Positions 39,984-53,454 of a DNA stretch of 64,000 nucleotides are shown piece by piece. Under the pieces are notes generated by a model. That model was not told the DNA's origin. It ran no database searches and saw only the letters and a list, made by a program, of their open reading frames with translations. The stretch lies in the NCBI GenBank assembly GCA_013398015.1, contig VZRR01004733.1:160516-224515 (forward strand), written 5' to 3'. The DNA comes from Oreocharis arfaki. Lineage: Eukaryota; Chordata; Aves; Passeriformes; Paramythiidae. The translations under genes were made by a program, and so were the position numbers. Position 1 is the first letter of the stretch. Each line of letters opens with the position of its first letter.

Positions 39984-40145
39984 GATCACAGGATCACAGC
40001 CCAGCTGAAGCCGACAAGGACCTCCACCTACTCCAAACCTCTGCCTAGTTCAGGATCAGCATAATCAGGTTATTTAGGACCATGCCCAACCAATTTTTAA
40101 ATATCTACAGGGGAGGAAAATCCTCCAAAATTCTCTCTGAGTAGT
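39984..40145 (-). mobile_element. CR1 LINE 3' fragment
   Basis: Antisense CR1 tail landmarks appear in order: ATCACAGGATCACAGCCCAG, CTGAAGCCGACAAGGACCTC, GGTTATTTAGGACCATGCCC, and AAATATCTACAGGGGAGG. It ends near the partial ATTCTCTCTGAGTAG. It is diverged and 5'-truncated, lying about 2 kb past the exon. Confidence 0.82.
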
Positions 40146-40174
40146 CAATTACAGTATACAATCGTATTTACAGT

Positions 40175-40188
40175 AAAAAAAAAAAAAA
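40175..40188. repeat. Poly(A) tract
   Basis: Fourteen A bases just beyond the CR1 fragment at 40.0 kb. It lies on the truncated side of that copy, so it is not its tail. Confidence 0.9.
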
Positions 40189-41698
40189 TCAAGAAGTAAC
40201 TGGCGTTTTTGAGACAGGCAGTTTTTCCTTTTCTTCAATATCAACTTCCACACATGATCCTACCCTTATGCATATGCAACCAACTTCTCACCTCACTTAA
40301 TTCAGTATATCCCTCTTCACTCATATAGTAATGAGTAGGTTCAAGTCGGTTAATATGCTTACACATTCAACTTAGTGGGTTTCACCTCACAAAATGTGAT
40401 CCATATTCTGAAGAACCTCTGTCTGTCTTATGGAGGGTATTTGCAAGGGTTAGAAAACACGTATTTCTGTTTATTGGAGTAACTGATTTGCTTTGGATTG
40501 CAAGAAATCACTTTGAACTGTATTTGTTTTTGTTTACTCAGTTTGTTTTAATTTACAAATTATGAAGATTTGCTTCCCTGAAGGATTCATCCATGTAATA
40601 TTTCATGACACCTTCATGACTGAAGGGTGATCGCAACCACGAGCGCACATTGAACTGATGTGATTGATACGACATTTGCTTCTGCTTAGACATTCTTTCA
40701 GTTGTATGGTAAACGCAGAAAATCTCATAGCTCATCATAATTTTAAATGGGATAGAACTTGATTGGTAATAGAAATAAAGAAATTTATTTGTACACAAAA
40801 CGTGAGTTACTGCTGACTGTAGACTCATGTTTTACTATTACCTGTATTTTTCATAGGACAGCTAGGAAAGAATAGTCTCTAAAATCAATTCCTTTTCATT
40901 TATAATGAGAATTTTAAAAATTAATTTAATAGGTAAAGAAACTTCTAACGTAATTGGTACAGCTTATTGCTGTGAACATCTAAAGAATTTTTAAACAAAA
41001 AAATAAAATCAGTGTTCTGATATATGGCACACTTAGTACCTTGGGTTCTTGATGGTTACTTTTAGTAGACCATAACCAGCCCATTCTGTTTCTTTGATCA
41101 ATGAATACTTACACATTTTGAAAATTTCATGTTCTTATTTTTCTTTTTCCCAGGAAAAAAGTGAATATTATCATTTAAGAGGTTCTTATTTTAATAAGGT
41201 GCCACATTTGAAAGATTTTTACAATCACTCTTTGCATCCAAATAAGATATTTATGCAAAACTGGTGTTTTGTATCTAAAGTTTTGTAAAGAGAAGAGTTT
41301 TTCTGTTAATTAGGTTTATAAACGGTGATTAGCACAGTAGTGTAATTGTGGCATGATTCAATATGTTCTCCTATCACATTGCTCTAGTGTTCTCATTCTA
41401 TTTAACTTCATTATTCTGTCTACAAAACAAGCAGGTGTTTTATAAGAGTTTTTACCCTGGCTTGAGCTGAGTGCTTCATGAGAAGCGTTCTGTCGAATTC
41501 AACATAAGTGTTCATCATTTAACAGGAACAGGACTTGAACATGCAATTGCAGCGGATGGAAGTGTTTCAAAGGTGGTTTTGTTTTGATTTTGAGGAAAAG
41601 ATTTATCTTTGTACTTCCTTGCAGGCAAAGAATTACAGCATGGATACAGTGCTATTTCTTGGGTGAGAATAAAACTCTCTCTCTTCCCACCACCTCCC

Positions 41699-41721
41699 TT
41701 GTGTGTGTGTGTCTCTCTCTC
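41699..41721. repeat. (GT)n(CT)n compound microsatellite
   Basis: GTGTGTGTGTGT followed directly by CTCTCTCT, then a C-rich stretch. Confidence 0.92.
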
Positions 41722-42229
41722 CTCCCAAACCCTGTCTTTATAGGCAGTGTAGGGCAGATGTTTTTTGCTTACCTTTGGTCATACGTTTGTATTTAGATTT
41801 ACATTTACACATGTAAGTACTTTTAGGGACAAATGTAACATATAACAAAGTGTATTTACAGATATTGCAGTATCAGTTTTACACTTGTATAGGCAGCACT
41901 TGACCTCTACTCACATACTTGAAAAGAGACATCTTATTTGCTTTGGTGGGCAGTTTATCATGAGGAGTAATGGGATACTTGTTAATTTCACTTTTTTAAT
42001 GCAAGCAGGCATAATGGAGAAGAGAGCAGAGAACAGAGGGAAGCGCTGACTCCCCTCTGCCATCAGTGCTTAGGTAAATGTCTGCTTCTTCAGGAGGTCA
42101 CTGCAACATCACTTCCCTCTCCTGGTGAAGAAAAGACTTGAAATATATTCTAAGTGTGCAACCTTTTCTTTGGTCTTCTCTGGACAAAGTATGCAACTAT
42201 GTTGCTTTCTCAGATTTTGTGACAAATCT

Positions 42230-42408
42230 ACAATAACACTGGAACAGGCTGCTTAAAAAAAGTTGTGGAATCTCCATTCTTGGAGATGCTCAAAACCTGG
42301 CTGGACACAGGCAGCCTGCTCTAGCTGAGCCTGCTCTAAGAAGAGGGGTTGAACTAGGTGATTTCCAGCGTTCCCTGCCCACCTCAGTCTTGCCATGATT
42401 CTGTAACA
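42230..42408 (+). mobile_element. CR1 LINE 3' fragment
   Basis: Sense CR1 tail: GGAACAGGCTGCTTAAAAA, GTTGTGGAATCTCCATTC, TTGGAGATGCTCAAAACC, CCTGCTCTAGCTGAGCC, GGGGTTGAACTAGGTGATTT, closing with GATTCTGTAAC. It is opposite in orientation to the neighbouring copy at 40.0 kb. Confidence 0.87.
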
Positions 42409-45400
42409 TTACCTTGACTTAAAAGAAAGAAAAATATTATCACCTAACCCTGCTTTACAATGTTTTACTCTATTCTTCTGGAACTAATTTCATAGTCTGA
42501 GTGGACGAGTAAGCCTTGCTGTTATTTGTTTTTTAGATATGTTAATTTAATGCCTTTGAGAAAAGATTAATTTTGGCTGAACACACAGAGACACACTGCA
42601 GCATTAACCCCGTTTAAAAAGGGAACATCAAAAAAATTCATCCTGAAAGGGCAGAATAATACCAGAAAATGAGGATAAAAGAACAGAAGCTAGCAGGCTA
42701 ACTCAAAAGAAGGTGTCGACTAAAATAACAATTGATGATCACTCTACATTGTATTTTTTTTTTTTCTGAGAAAACATCATCTATACAGGACATTAAAAAA
42801 AACCCCAGAAGAATGAGATTTCTCATAAAGAATTTTGAACCCTCTAGAGAATCATTATTGTGGAATCAGCCATTTACAAAATTAATCTTCTTCTACTATC
42901 TTTTGAAGTTGCTAAGACATCAATCTATGCAAAACTCTCCTGACTTAATATTCAGCTCAGACTGTTTTAAATGTTTTCTTCAAGAAAGCTGACACCTCTC
43001 TATTCTTTCGCTGAGTACAAAATTTGCATTCTCAAATCATTATTTTTCATTAAAACAGAAGCTTTAAAATGGTGCACTTTCAGGCTGATAAGTTTTGACA
43101 TTTTTTGAGGCATTAAGCACAATAGAACTAAATGTGCCACTTAAAATGTACTGGTGCTATGCTCCTCACTCAGGTTTCTAAAATTCCTACTCTCAAGTCT
43201 ACAACTACCCATAGAGAAAAAAACCTTTTAAAAATAGTTTAAATTGGGCACATCTTGTGTTTTTTGCAAGTTATGAGTTCTTATAGGCAGCTCATAGTTT
43301 GGAAGTTTTTACTGTCAGAAACACTTAGGATCATAGGATGCCACTGGTACCATATTCTGATAGGGTCAAAAAACTAAGTCTAATGTGAGATAATAGCAGA
43401 TGAGTAGATCAGATATGGACAAATAAGATTAACAATGAGCTGGGAAGGGCTGAACTCTGCTGACCCTGCTAGGACTGACCGTGGTAGCAAATCTAGTTTC
43501 ACTAATCTGTACCATGCTGAAAAAATAGATACAGCTTTCAGCTGCAGAAGTGGGAGTGGCAGGGGGAATGTCTACTGGGTTTTTTAAATGATCTGTGATG
43601 TTTTTTCTGTCATAATTAAATCACATCATAGTTCTATGTAATTTTTTTTTAGAAATCTTGCTGGTACAGAGAAATGTTTGAAAACATAGCTAAAGCTTAA
43701 AATAACATAGAGCTGAATTCATGAAACCCAATTCAAAATTCTTTTCATGTACTTTTGTCGTGGTTTCACGGATGTCTGGCTTGGTTTGCAAATGCATTGA
43801 GGACTATGGCACACGACTTGTAACAAAGAATCCTGATGTCTAGTTTCCCGAGCCTTAATGTTAAATGAATAAAAGAGTTGTTACCAGTGTTAATTTATTA
43901 TTGGGAATGAGCAGGGAATGATTTCAAATAAATTCTGCTTTGCCATGCTAATTATTTTAATGGAATCAATCCAGGTGGCTGTACAAGAAAGTAAAATTGC
44001 AGAGTGATCTGAATCACTCATAATGGATTTAAGTAATGTATGGCCATAATGTAAGCAGGCACAGCAAGCAGAGCTTGGAGCTTCTGTGTTTCTGAGGTAC
44101 CTCATGAATCCATGTGATTAAAATCAGTGATTATGAAAACTCTTGGTGTGAAATTAGAAGGTAGAACCTAAAAACAAATGCAATTTATAGCTGTGCTTTT
44201 GCTTATGTACAGATCTTAAGTAGTGATTAATTGAGCAACATATATCCTCCACATACAAAATTCACAATGCAGAACTCGACTGAGGTCAATTCTGTTTTGA
44301 GAAACAAGGTCTAATTCATAAGGTATTTTAATAATTAATATGTAAGGGATGGTGATAAAGGATTTACTCTCATTACTCAATGAAAATTGATTTGCATCTC
44401 CTGATAGGTAAAGATATTCAGATATATCCTTTCTAATATGATCAAGTGAAAAACTCAAGCTGTAACAAGGAGGAGAACAAATTAACCCATGTCATTCCAA
44501 GCAAAAAAGTATCCGAGTGTAAAGAAGCTGTCGTTTTTTACCTTTTAGTCTATGTAAGAAACATCACAGTTTCAGTTCTGCAGCATTTTTAAGCCCTTCA
44601 GATATCCTTACCTTTATTAATAGGAAGAAGGCCTGACACGTTTTGAGGAAAAGAATACCTTGGAAAGCTTCCTCACTTGAATGTTGATATTTAAAATCTC
44701 CTCTTAAATCTAACAAATCAAGTGAGAATGTTTGTACAAATTTTTAATTTTCCCACTTGTTTATTTATGACCCATTTCGTAATACAACTGTTCTGCATGC
44801 CATCAGGACAGATGTGAGGGGAAATGGATTGGTTTTAATACCTCTGTAACTGAATAATATGAGCCTTTTTTATTTTCCTGCATCATTTACTTAAAAACAA
44901 AATAAGACACATTAGAGAGAATAGCAAAGACAAAAGGGAAAAAGATTTTGTTAATGGCATTTGATAGTATAAATAATCTGCATTTATAATTCATTCATGT
45001 AAAAAGTGATGTATCTAATAATTGCCTATAAGTGACAAACTCAAAAAATAGAGTAATTCATTAGGAAGATCACTGTCAGTGAAATTATCTTGACAAATCT
45101 TACATTCTAATATAAAGAGAAAAATAACAGTTTCCTTTTATTAAAGGGAATGGCAGTGAAACCAGGTAGACTAAATACTGTAGCATAAGAATTACAGGAG
45201 TAGAGAATAATTTTATAAATAATAGATACTGCTGACATCATCAGATGGCACTGTTTAGTTTTTCTGCTCTAGAGAGATGTACTCAGCAGTAATCAACCAA
45301 GTTCAGGTGTATAATCAAAGCAGTACTGGATTCAAGAGCAAGTTAGATGTGTTAGACCTTGTTACCAGATGTGACCTTAAGCAAAAACAGGGAGTATCTG

Positions 45401-46410
45401 AGGAATCCGAGCAAGGTATTCAAGAGGAAAATGGCAGGATTCAGTTCATCACTTACAGGTTTCCTTGTTTCAGTAGCTGGTGAAGTCCACTGTAAGAGTC
45501 TCATTCTTTATATGACTGGGAAAGGCTGGTACCTCTCAAGGCTACCAGAGAGATCCTGTTCATTTGCATTTAGGCACCATAGCAACTCATCTACTTCTGT
45601 ATGTTTTCTGCAGTCAGCTGCAAGTCACAGGTTTTCTCAATGGCTAGTTAAAGCATTTCTAATAGTATGAAATATTAAATATGTAGAAGATGGTGTGTCT
45701 TAGAAGTTTCTCTAACCCAGCAAAAGAAGTATTTCCTTATTATTTCTGAGGATTAAGGTATCCCATAATTCTGGCCAAATATCACATTATGTTTCATGCT
45801 CAAGAGATTGGACCCAAAACGTTACATCTATTCCTGCAGTACTTCTTTGTATTTGCAATTCTAGGTATATGCTAACTACATATCTCCTTGTAACATTTTC
45901 CCACATCTTTTAACTTAAAGCAAATAAGGATTCAGAGTTGCTTAAGACATTTGTAATTAGAATTTACCAATATAACAAATAATAAAGAAATAGAAACTTT
46001 AATATATTCAGGTTAAATTAATTAAGGAAAAATGTTCTTAAAAGATGATTGCAATAATTTTATCTTTAATCTGTGATCTTTTCTTAGAAGAATGATAGCA
46101 TTCAAATATCACAGCAGACAGAAATTGATTCTGGTTACTTTACTGTTCAGAAGTCTCCAATGCTTGGAAGCATTAAAATCCAATCAGCCAACCTGAATGC
46201 TGTGAGATTATGAGTATTTAACTTAATTGAATTGACTCACTCTTTTTATTTCACATTCTGAAATGGAGTAACATCATCAGTTGGCACGAATATTTATTGA
46301 AAAGTAGATATTAAATTTTACCTGTTTATTGTTCAGTTGAAAAAAGGAAAAATCCATATCTAACCAGAAAATCTCAAAAATATTATGTTTATCAACACCA
46401 GGTTTATAAA

Positions 46411-46446
46411 GTTTCAACCATTGTTGAATGGTTTCAACCATTCAAC
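46411..46446. repeat. Hairpin with 11-bp arms plus direct repeat
   Basis: GTTGAATGGTT (46423-46433), spacer TC, then AACCATTCAAC (46436-46446) form a perfect inverted repeat. GTTTCAACCATT also occurs twice, at 46411 and 46431, overlapping the arms. Confidence 0.95.
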
Positions 46447-49400
46447 AGAAAATTTAGTGTTTATTTTATTGGGTCTGGAATACCAGTGTTCATCAACCAT
46501 ACTGGACACCAGCTATTAAAAAGTAGTCACTCTAACAGCTTTAAAGGATTCCTAAAAAGATAAGAAAAACCAAAATCCAGTTCAACTGGCAAGCGAACAG
46601 ATAGAAAAAAGATTGCATTTAAAATTACTTATTTTTATTATAGGTATCATCCAGTCACTTATATGTGGCTTTGAGTTTGGGTGTTGCTGTATACTGCAAG
46701 ATAGTTCCTAAGAGCTTGAAAAGCATCCTAATAACGTAGTGGTTACCTGAGCTGTCTGAGGAGTAGAAAACATCCTGAGATTATAGATGTGCTCTCTGCC
46801 ACATATGTTTATTTGCAGGAGCAGAAGAGCGGCACAGTAAGAGATAGTCCTTGACGTTCACTAAATGAATATTTCCCTGGGAGCAGTATATTTTTCAGTG
46901 GAAAGACAAGAGAGTTTGTGTTTGCTTGTGGCAGGCAGAGGATAGAGTTTGTACAGGCTTGGTGGAAAGGAAGTAGCTATATATCACCTGTGCACCGTAC
47001 CCTGCTGCCTGCTCAGAATTTCTTTTATTCAAGGCTTTCCATGTGTAGACTCATCAAACTCTTTCAGATGAGAAGAAATGCAAAATTCCGTATCTTATGG
47101 AGACCTAAGTTATAGTTTTCTTTCTTTTGACTGTAAGGCCAAGCAAACAGATAAAATCACAGAAGACACATTATTGCTCACTCTGAGCTCCAGCTGGATC
47201 AATATTTGGTTTTCCTGTGTGATTCTTCAGCTATCTGAGGACTACCCTGGCCTCACTCCAATATGGCTTGATCCTGAGTCAAGAGAAAAAATGTATTGGC
47301 AGTGTTCCTGTGTCACACATAATCACATTTTATACATATATCCCTAGGTAGCATCAAGTCACAATTCATAATATGGACAGTTATGGTAGCCGAGTCCCAC
47401 TTTTTAGAGATGATTATTATGCATTTTAAAGGAGAGCAAAAATGGTATATGGAACCTCAAGTCATCATCTGCATGCAGGATATGCAGCTACAGGGCAGTT
47501 AGACTCCTCAAAACATGCCAGACTGTGCAAACTTGAAAGGCTTATTTAGTGCAGTCTCTGGTGTGGTACTTCCAAGTCCTACCCAGAGATCTGAAGAGAA
47601 AGCCTCAGGATATTAGAGTCCACTGCTTATCATGTTAGAGAAAAACAACTAAAGGTGCTTGAAAATAATCCTTATATTGACATACAGCCACTGTGGGAAG
47701 GTTTCTGCCAAGCCAGTCAGCTTTCAAAGGCTCCAGCTTTTGATAGCTACAAATTGTTGTATTGATCCTGCTTTATGCATGGACTAATTGCAGCTCAAAC
47801 ACTGGTAATTTTTTCTGTTTGTCACTTTCACCATTTCTTACCAGCAAGGGATATTGTTTATGCACAATGTGCTTTCTTACCTGGGCATAAAATGCACATG
47901 GTTTTGTTCTTCTTGTAATAAGTGAGTTCTTCTAATCCTTGTATAGTGAAACAGAAAATGAGGAATGTGTAAAATAAGGAAAGTAATGTTCGAGCAGATG
48001 TTCCTAAACCAAAGTTGTTAATTCAAGTTCTTAATGCATACATCAATTTGCACATCAAATATGAAGGGATAAGGTGTAGTTTAGATATAGTGTTTTAGTG
48101 AATTATTGCGTGGTACGTAGACACAACCGGCTGGTGTGTTTGGACAGGGCTCCCTTCTTCCAAGGTAGTGCCATGTCAGCAGAGCTGAGAGTTGCATCCC
48201 TCAGCATTCAGTATCCCTGAGAGTTTGTAGCTGCATTTCTCTTAATTTCTGTCCAGAGGAGACAACTCAGATCAGAGAAACAGGCAAAAAATAGGTGTGC
48301 CTCTCCCTCTTGGATCTGAGCTGCAATATTGGGGAAGAGGAAGATGTGCGCCTCACTGGTTGGGCTAAGGAGCCTCTGAAAAGGGGAGTGTAGATGCTGG
48401 TACTTCAGTGACTTAGGAATGCAAATTGGTGCCAGTGGACAGTACTTAGATAATTAAATTCAACTCAGATCTTGGTCACTAAAACAGTCATCTGAAGTCC
48501 AGCCCTTCCTGTTATTCCTTGTCTTATAAAAATGTTGTCCTGTTTTATATGGGTGATTTCCAGATTGTGAAGTCCTTGAAGTCTGTGATAACACAGACGT
48601 TGTAAGTGTCGATATACAGTGGCTAAATGGAAGGTGATCGGAAAAGGGAATAATTCTCATGGGGTTCATTATCTTCAGAGATTACTTATAGATCTTTTAT
48701 TAAGGCTCATATATGAAAAATTAATACAGATATATCTACCTTTATTTTCTTGATTTTGTATGTCCTTCTGCCATTTCTAAAATTGTAAAGATGGCTATAA
48801 ATTTTCTTAGTTTTTTTTCTTGCTACTTCTACAATTGCTTCTTTGTCCTCCCTCAGAGGTCCCTCTGTCACAATCAATAGCAACCAGATCAAAGAAAAAA
48901 TATTTCTGAAAATGTAAATCTTTTATCTTCATGGTCCTGACTTGGTAATGGTTTCTAATGGAGTATTAGACAGGAATGAGCACGGATCTTGGTATGAATT
49001 GCTGGACAGATATGTAGCAAGAGGGGTTCTGAGTAGGGAAATGCTGGAGGATGATGAAACCCGACAGTAATAGAAGACCGTGGAAAAAGCACTGAAGGTG
49101 AGAACAAATGAACATGACTCCTATAGAACAGGGTCACAGTCCTGTGCCTGAACCATATGATTTGTTGCTAGGAAATGGAAAGTAATAAGGTTAGGCACCG
49201 AAAAACAGAAGGGCTTGTAACTTCAGCAGATTGACACACTACAAATATTGAACATTACATAGATTAGAGACAGAGACTAACTTATATGGTATTGCTTTTT
49301 TCATTTCCCCCCCATGAGAAATAACAGAAACAGTACAGACACATGATGATGGAGGTGGTAAAAAGGGCAGTTTTTCCTAGCACTGTGAAAGGTAGTAGCA

Positions 49401-50466
49401 AAACTACTATAGTGTATTGGGTTTGCCTTATTTTGTGTGCCATGCAAGTATATAAAGTGGAAGAGGGGACGAGTAGAGAAATGGAATAATACAGGAACAT
49501 AGAGACTTCAGCTATTCAAATAGCCAAACAGTGTAGGGATAGAATTCAATTTGTTTCTCATTAGATGTGATGAGTGCAGCTGTCTACACATGAACTAGTT
49601 GATTACAGAGCTTTTATAGTGAATGGAGAGAAAGTCATTTAGTGGGGCATGGTTTGCCTCACCATTTAATTCTCTAAAATATGCCAGATGAATTGTTCTG
49701 TGTAGATGCCTCCAATGACAACACAGCAAATCTATAAAACTCTATGAGCTCTAGTTATCTGTTTCCAAAAACATGTCAGAGGACTCCAATATTATCCTGG
49801 GGATTTTTTTGAGAAAAAATGAGAGGGAGTATGGAAGCTAGAAATAAAGTGATGAGTTATTATTGTAAATCACCTGAAAGATGTCTACCTAATAAAAAAA
49901 TAAATGGTAGGCACTTGGAATATGTGCAAAAGTCATATAATACTACTTTGCAGAGAGATATTAATCTAATTATCAGCAACAAATGCAGTAATAATAACCA
50001 TAAATAATTTAATAATAAAATTAGACTATTATCTTGTGTCTGCTTTAAAAGCAGTCAGAGAAGCAATCTACATGGAATTCTTCCTTGCATGCACAGAGAT
50101 TGTATAGACTAATTAAGACATAACCAATTGCTAAAATCTCCTTACAGACAAAACTGTTAATCTTAAAAGAAGATTGTTTAAATGCATCTTGTGAAACGAG
50201 ATTTTAAATTATACCAGTATGAAAACACCTTTAAAACTGAAAACAATCTGCAGTTTGCAAAGCTTGCAAAGGGAAAGAAAGATGAAGAAGCAATTTAGGA
50301 AAAATAAAAACAAAATTGGTCATAAAAAGCCTACCAAAACATGTAGGAAGAATTGGTGGATAAAGAGATGTAAATGCAGACATTTGTGTGTCTATAATAC
50401 ATTTAAAGAAGTAATTCTGACAATAAGTGGCAGGAGTTGACAAGGCTAGGGAACTGAACATTAAAC

Positions 50467-50480
50467 AAAAAAAAAAAAAA
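50467..50480. repeat. Poly(A) tract
   Basis: Fourteen A bases. The sequence before it (50219-50440) has a Lys-rich ORF that matches no family I recognise, so a retrocopy tail is not supported. Confidence 0.9.
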
Positions 50481-52164
50481 GTGCATGGGAGCAAGCAACA
50501 GTACTTACAAAACAATTTGTTATTTGGAACTTAAGCAAACTGGAGAAGTTACCTGGGGAAAAGGATTGAGTTTGGTAGAAGAGACTTCTATTTATTTCTG
50601 GAGACTCTGGGAAGGCCAATGAGATAATGTTATTTTTCAGTTGACATCTGTAAACACTCTGCTAAGAAGGGAACTTCGATAATCATGGCTAGAGAAATGA
50701 GATGAGGGAAATAATTATATAATTCATTGTTTTGTAGCATTCACCCTTTCCATCTTTACAGCTTCCATTCATGCAGTGCAAAATGACCAAGCACTCCCAA
50801 GAAAGAATGCAACATATTCTAAGAAATATATGTAAAATCATTTCATACATGAGTGAAAATGAAATAAGAATGAAGATGTATACAGAAAGCTGGATGCTAG
50901 ATTTAGAAGAGATTAATAAAAAGTTTAATGACAGGTTGTCTTTCTTGGCTTTATGTGATGGCCTGTTTAGGGATCTGAGGAGATCTATATAAAATTTTTG
51001 CAAGATTTACTGCTCTGGCATTGTAATAAGGAAGGTCTACAGAATAAGACTGGAGAAAAGTTTGGATAATACAATGTATCCCAGTGTAATTATATTAGAG
51101 ATAAAAATAATTTTATCTTTACAAAGGTAGATAATAAATCTTTAATGTGCCTGAAGAAAGAGACTGAAGAGAAAGGCAGGAATCAAGTGTGAGACTTATC
51201 TGAATTGTTAACACATTTTCTCTTCTCTTGTATCTAGAAACATTGGCACTCTGTACACTTAGCAAAGTTCCCATTATTTGCCTGCAAATGCCTCAGGATA
51301 CACATATAATCTTATTTTTATTGCCTCAGTCCCTAAGATTACCCAAATTCTGCCATGTGGTGTTTGATCTCATTCCATGTTACCAATGTATCCCATATGG
51401 ATAGGTTACATCATTCATGCTGCTGTTACATTTCTTTAGGACATTTATATCCCCAAAGGGCATTTTTTTGCCCCTTAAGGGCATAGTCACTGGTGAAAAT
51501 GCTAAAATTTTGCAAAATAGACTCTGAAGAACTGCACAGGGAACCCACCAATACCAAGACACTTTCAGCACAGCCTGTTTGATCTCCTTTTTGATCCACT
51601 TTACAGTCCAGCTTCTGATCCCCACCTTTTCAATTTTAATCAGTCATCTCCTATGGAATACATTTCTGAAATCCAGAGAGATTATATCTGTCAGGCTTTC
51701 CTTGTAAATAAGTAAAAAATATCTGTCAAAGAAAGACACCAGATTTTTGGCATGATCCATTTCTGAAAAATTTATGTAGCTTTTATCCGTATTTGCATTT
51801 CTGTCTGTTTCGTCTACAGAGATTTCTATATGGGTAGAATAACTATTGATCATGAAAATGTAGCTTGAAAGACCACATCAATAAAGTATAAAAAGAGGAA
51901 TTAAGAATCTGTTTGAAGAAATAAGAGATTTACTTGTAGATAAGTGATTCTGGCACAAACCTCATTCTAGGTTTTGTGTGTTCAGAGTTGCCTCTTGAGG
52001 ACATCATGGAATTGTTTTGGGAATGCAGTCAAACAATATGTCAGGAAACCTGACCTCAGTGAGTTTTTTTCAGGGGACAGCAGGCAATAAACAAGGTTTT
52101 CTGAAGCACTAATTTCAGAGCTGACTCTGCCTGTTGGCAAACTGGATTTAACTAGTGGTGTCTG

Positions 52165-52335
52165 GAGACATGTTAATGAATTTCAGATTAACACAAGTGC
52201 TAAACCTACTGCCATAATTAAGAAAGGCCTGCCAATCACTGCCTCATTTGCACTGGCACAATTTATTCCATAGATATCTGTTGAAATATTAGCATCTAGT
52301 GAGGATGGCAATTAATTGCTAAATGGATCCTGAAA
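52165..52335. promoter_or_regulatory. Candidate conserved noncoding element
   Basis: Contains GTTAATGA (52172-52179), TAATTA (52215-52220) and ATTAATTG (52311-52318) in repeat-free sequence upstream of a CR1 remnant. Inference from motif content only. Confidence 0.22.
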
Positions 52336-52555
52336 GAGCAGTTCACAGGAATGAGAAAAATGACTAACAGAAGATTTTTGCAGCCCATTTTATACTGTGT
52401 ATATCCTAAAGTTATATAATTTCTGTTCAATTTTCCACATTTACCTGTCCAATCTCATTCCTGGAAGCATGTCTTTTAAAAAGTAGCACTTCAAAAAAAA
52501 TTGTCTATTTTAATTAAACTTACGTATGTTAACTTCTGGGAATATTTTGTGAATT

Positions 52556-52598
52556 ATCATAGAATCATAGGATCCTTAAGGCTAGAAAAGACCTCCAT
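52556..52598 (-). mobile_element. Short CR1 3'-end remnant
   Basis: TCATAGAATCATAGGATCC followed by TTAAGGCTAGAAAAGACC is the reverse complement of the CR1 terminal repeat and its lead-in. Only about 40 bp remain. It may be the 3' tip of the larger copy about 0.9 kb downstream, separated by other sequence, or an independent insertion. Confidence 0.7.
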
Positions 52599-52910
52599 CT
52601 GTAACACACAAGATCTGTGAAATTGTAACAAAAGTTTTCACTCTCTCTGTTATAGGCATTGTTTCCTTAATTTCATTTGATTCGTTGCATGTGTTCTAGT
52701 TTCTGCTTCTTCCTCTGTTGGCTCAACTGAAACTGCAAGAGTCATTGTCAACTTCATTTGGCTGTGATAGTATCTATGTTTTATACGCTTTCAAAATTAG
52801 AAGAAAATTACTTATTAGTTTCTAATTATAATCTAGAGCTGCATTTTTATGGAGAGAAAATTTGTTTCCATTTACACATATCTGCAGCTATTTAGTTTAT
52901 TCTTAGTTAC

Positions 52911-52952
52911 TTCTTACTTACTTATTCTTACTTACTTATTCTTACTTACTTC
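52911..52952. repeat. Tandem repeat, TTCTTACTTACTTA x ~3
   Basis: Two full 14-bp units (52911, 52925) and a 12-base partial unit (52939). The unit is itself built from TTAC/TTCT tetramers, so this is a higher-order microsatellite. Confidence 0.93.
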
Positions 52953-53454
52953 TAAAGAGAACGTAGTATAAATTTCCATGCCAGAATAAACATAAGAATT
53001 ACACATATTGTAAGAGTGCCTTGACTACAGGTGCAATTTTTTAAATGCCTTTTATTCCTTCAACATAAGGCTATTGAGGGCTGAACTACTGACCACACTG
53101 ACAACAATTAATAATGTGGGTGTTTCATGGGTTGTCCTCCATTCTCATTCTGCACTGTGTAGTCTGCATTGCACAGATTCACACGTAAGACAATACATGC
53201 ATAGAATCACAACACCCCTTTGTTTTCAAGGATGAGGCTCATAAAACACATTAAGCTGATTTTTCAGATACTCGTTGTTTGGTATTTTCTGGCAGGAAAT
53301 GGGTCATCAAAAAGTGTTGCCCGTGGCTGTTTTACACCTCTCCTGGCTTGGTGGTGCAGCCAAATGTTGCAAATATGTCATTGTGATTGATCATTTGCAA
53401 CTTTCTGGAAGTCTGGGATCGCTAGACCTCAGAAACAAAGCTACTGCTCACAAA

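Noticed and set aside
41521..41580. ACAGGAACAGGACTTGAAC, checked as a start of the next GRM8 exon
   Set aside because: The translation does not continue the receptor sequence and the upstream pyrimidine tract is weak.
43320..43500. GGATCATAGGATGCC and nearby words, checked as CR1
   Set aside because: Only isolated words match. The order of CR1 landmarks is absent.
49819..50440. Two Lys/Asn-rich + strand ORFs followed by a poly(A) run, suggestive of a retrocopy
   Set aside because: No recognisable parent protein, composition simply follows A-rich DNA, and no target-site duplication was evident.
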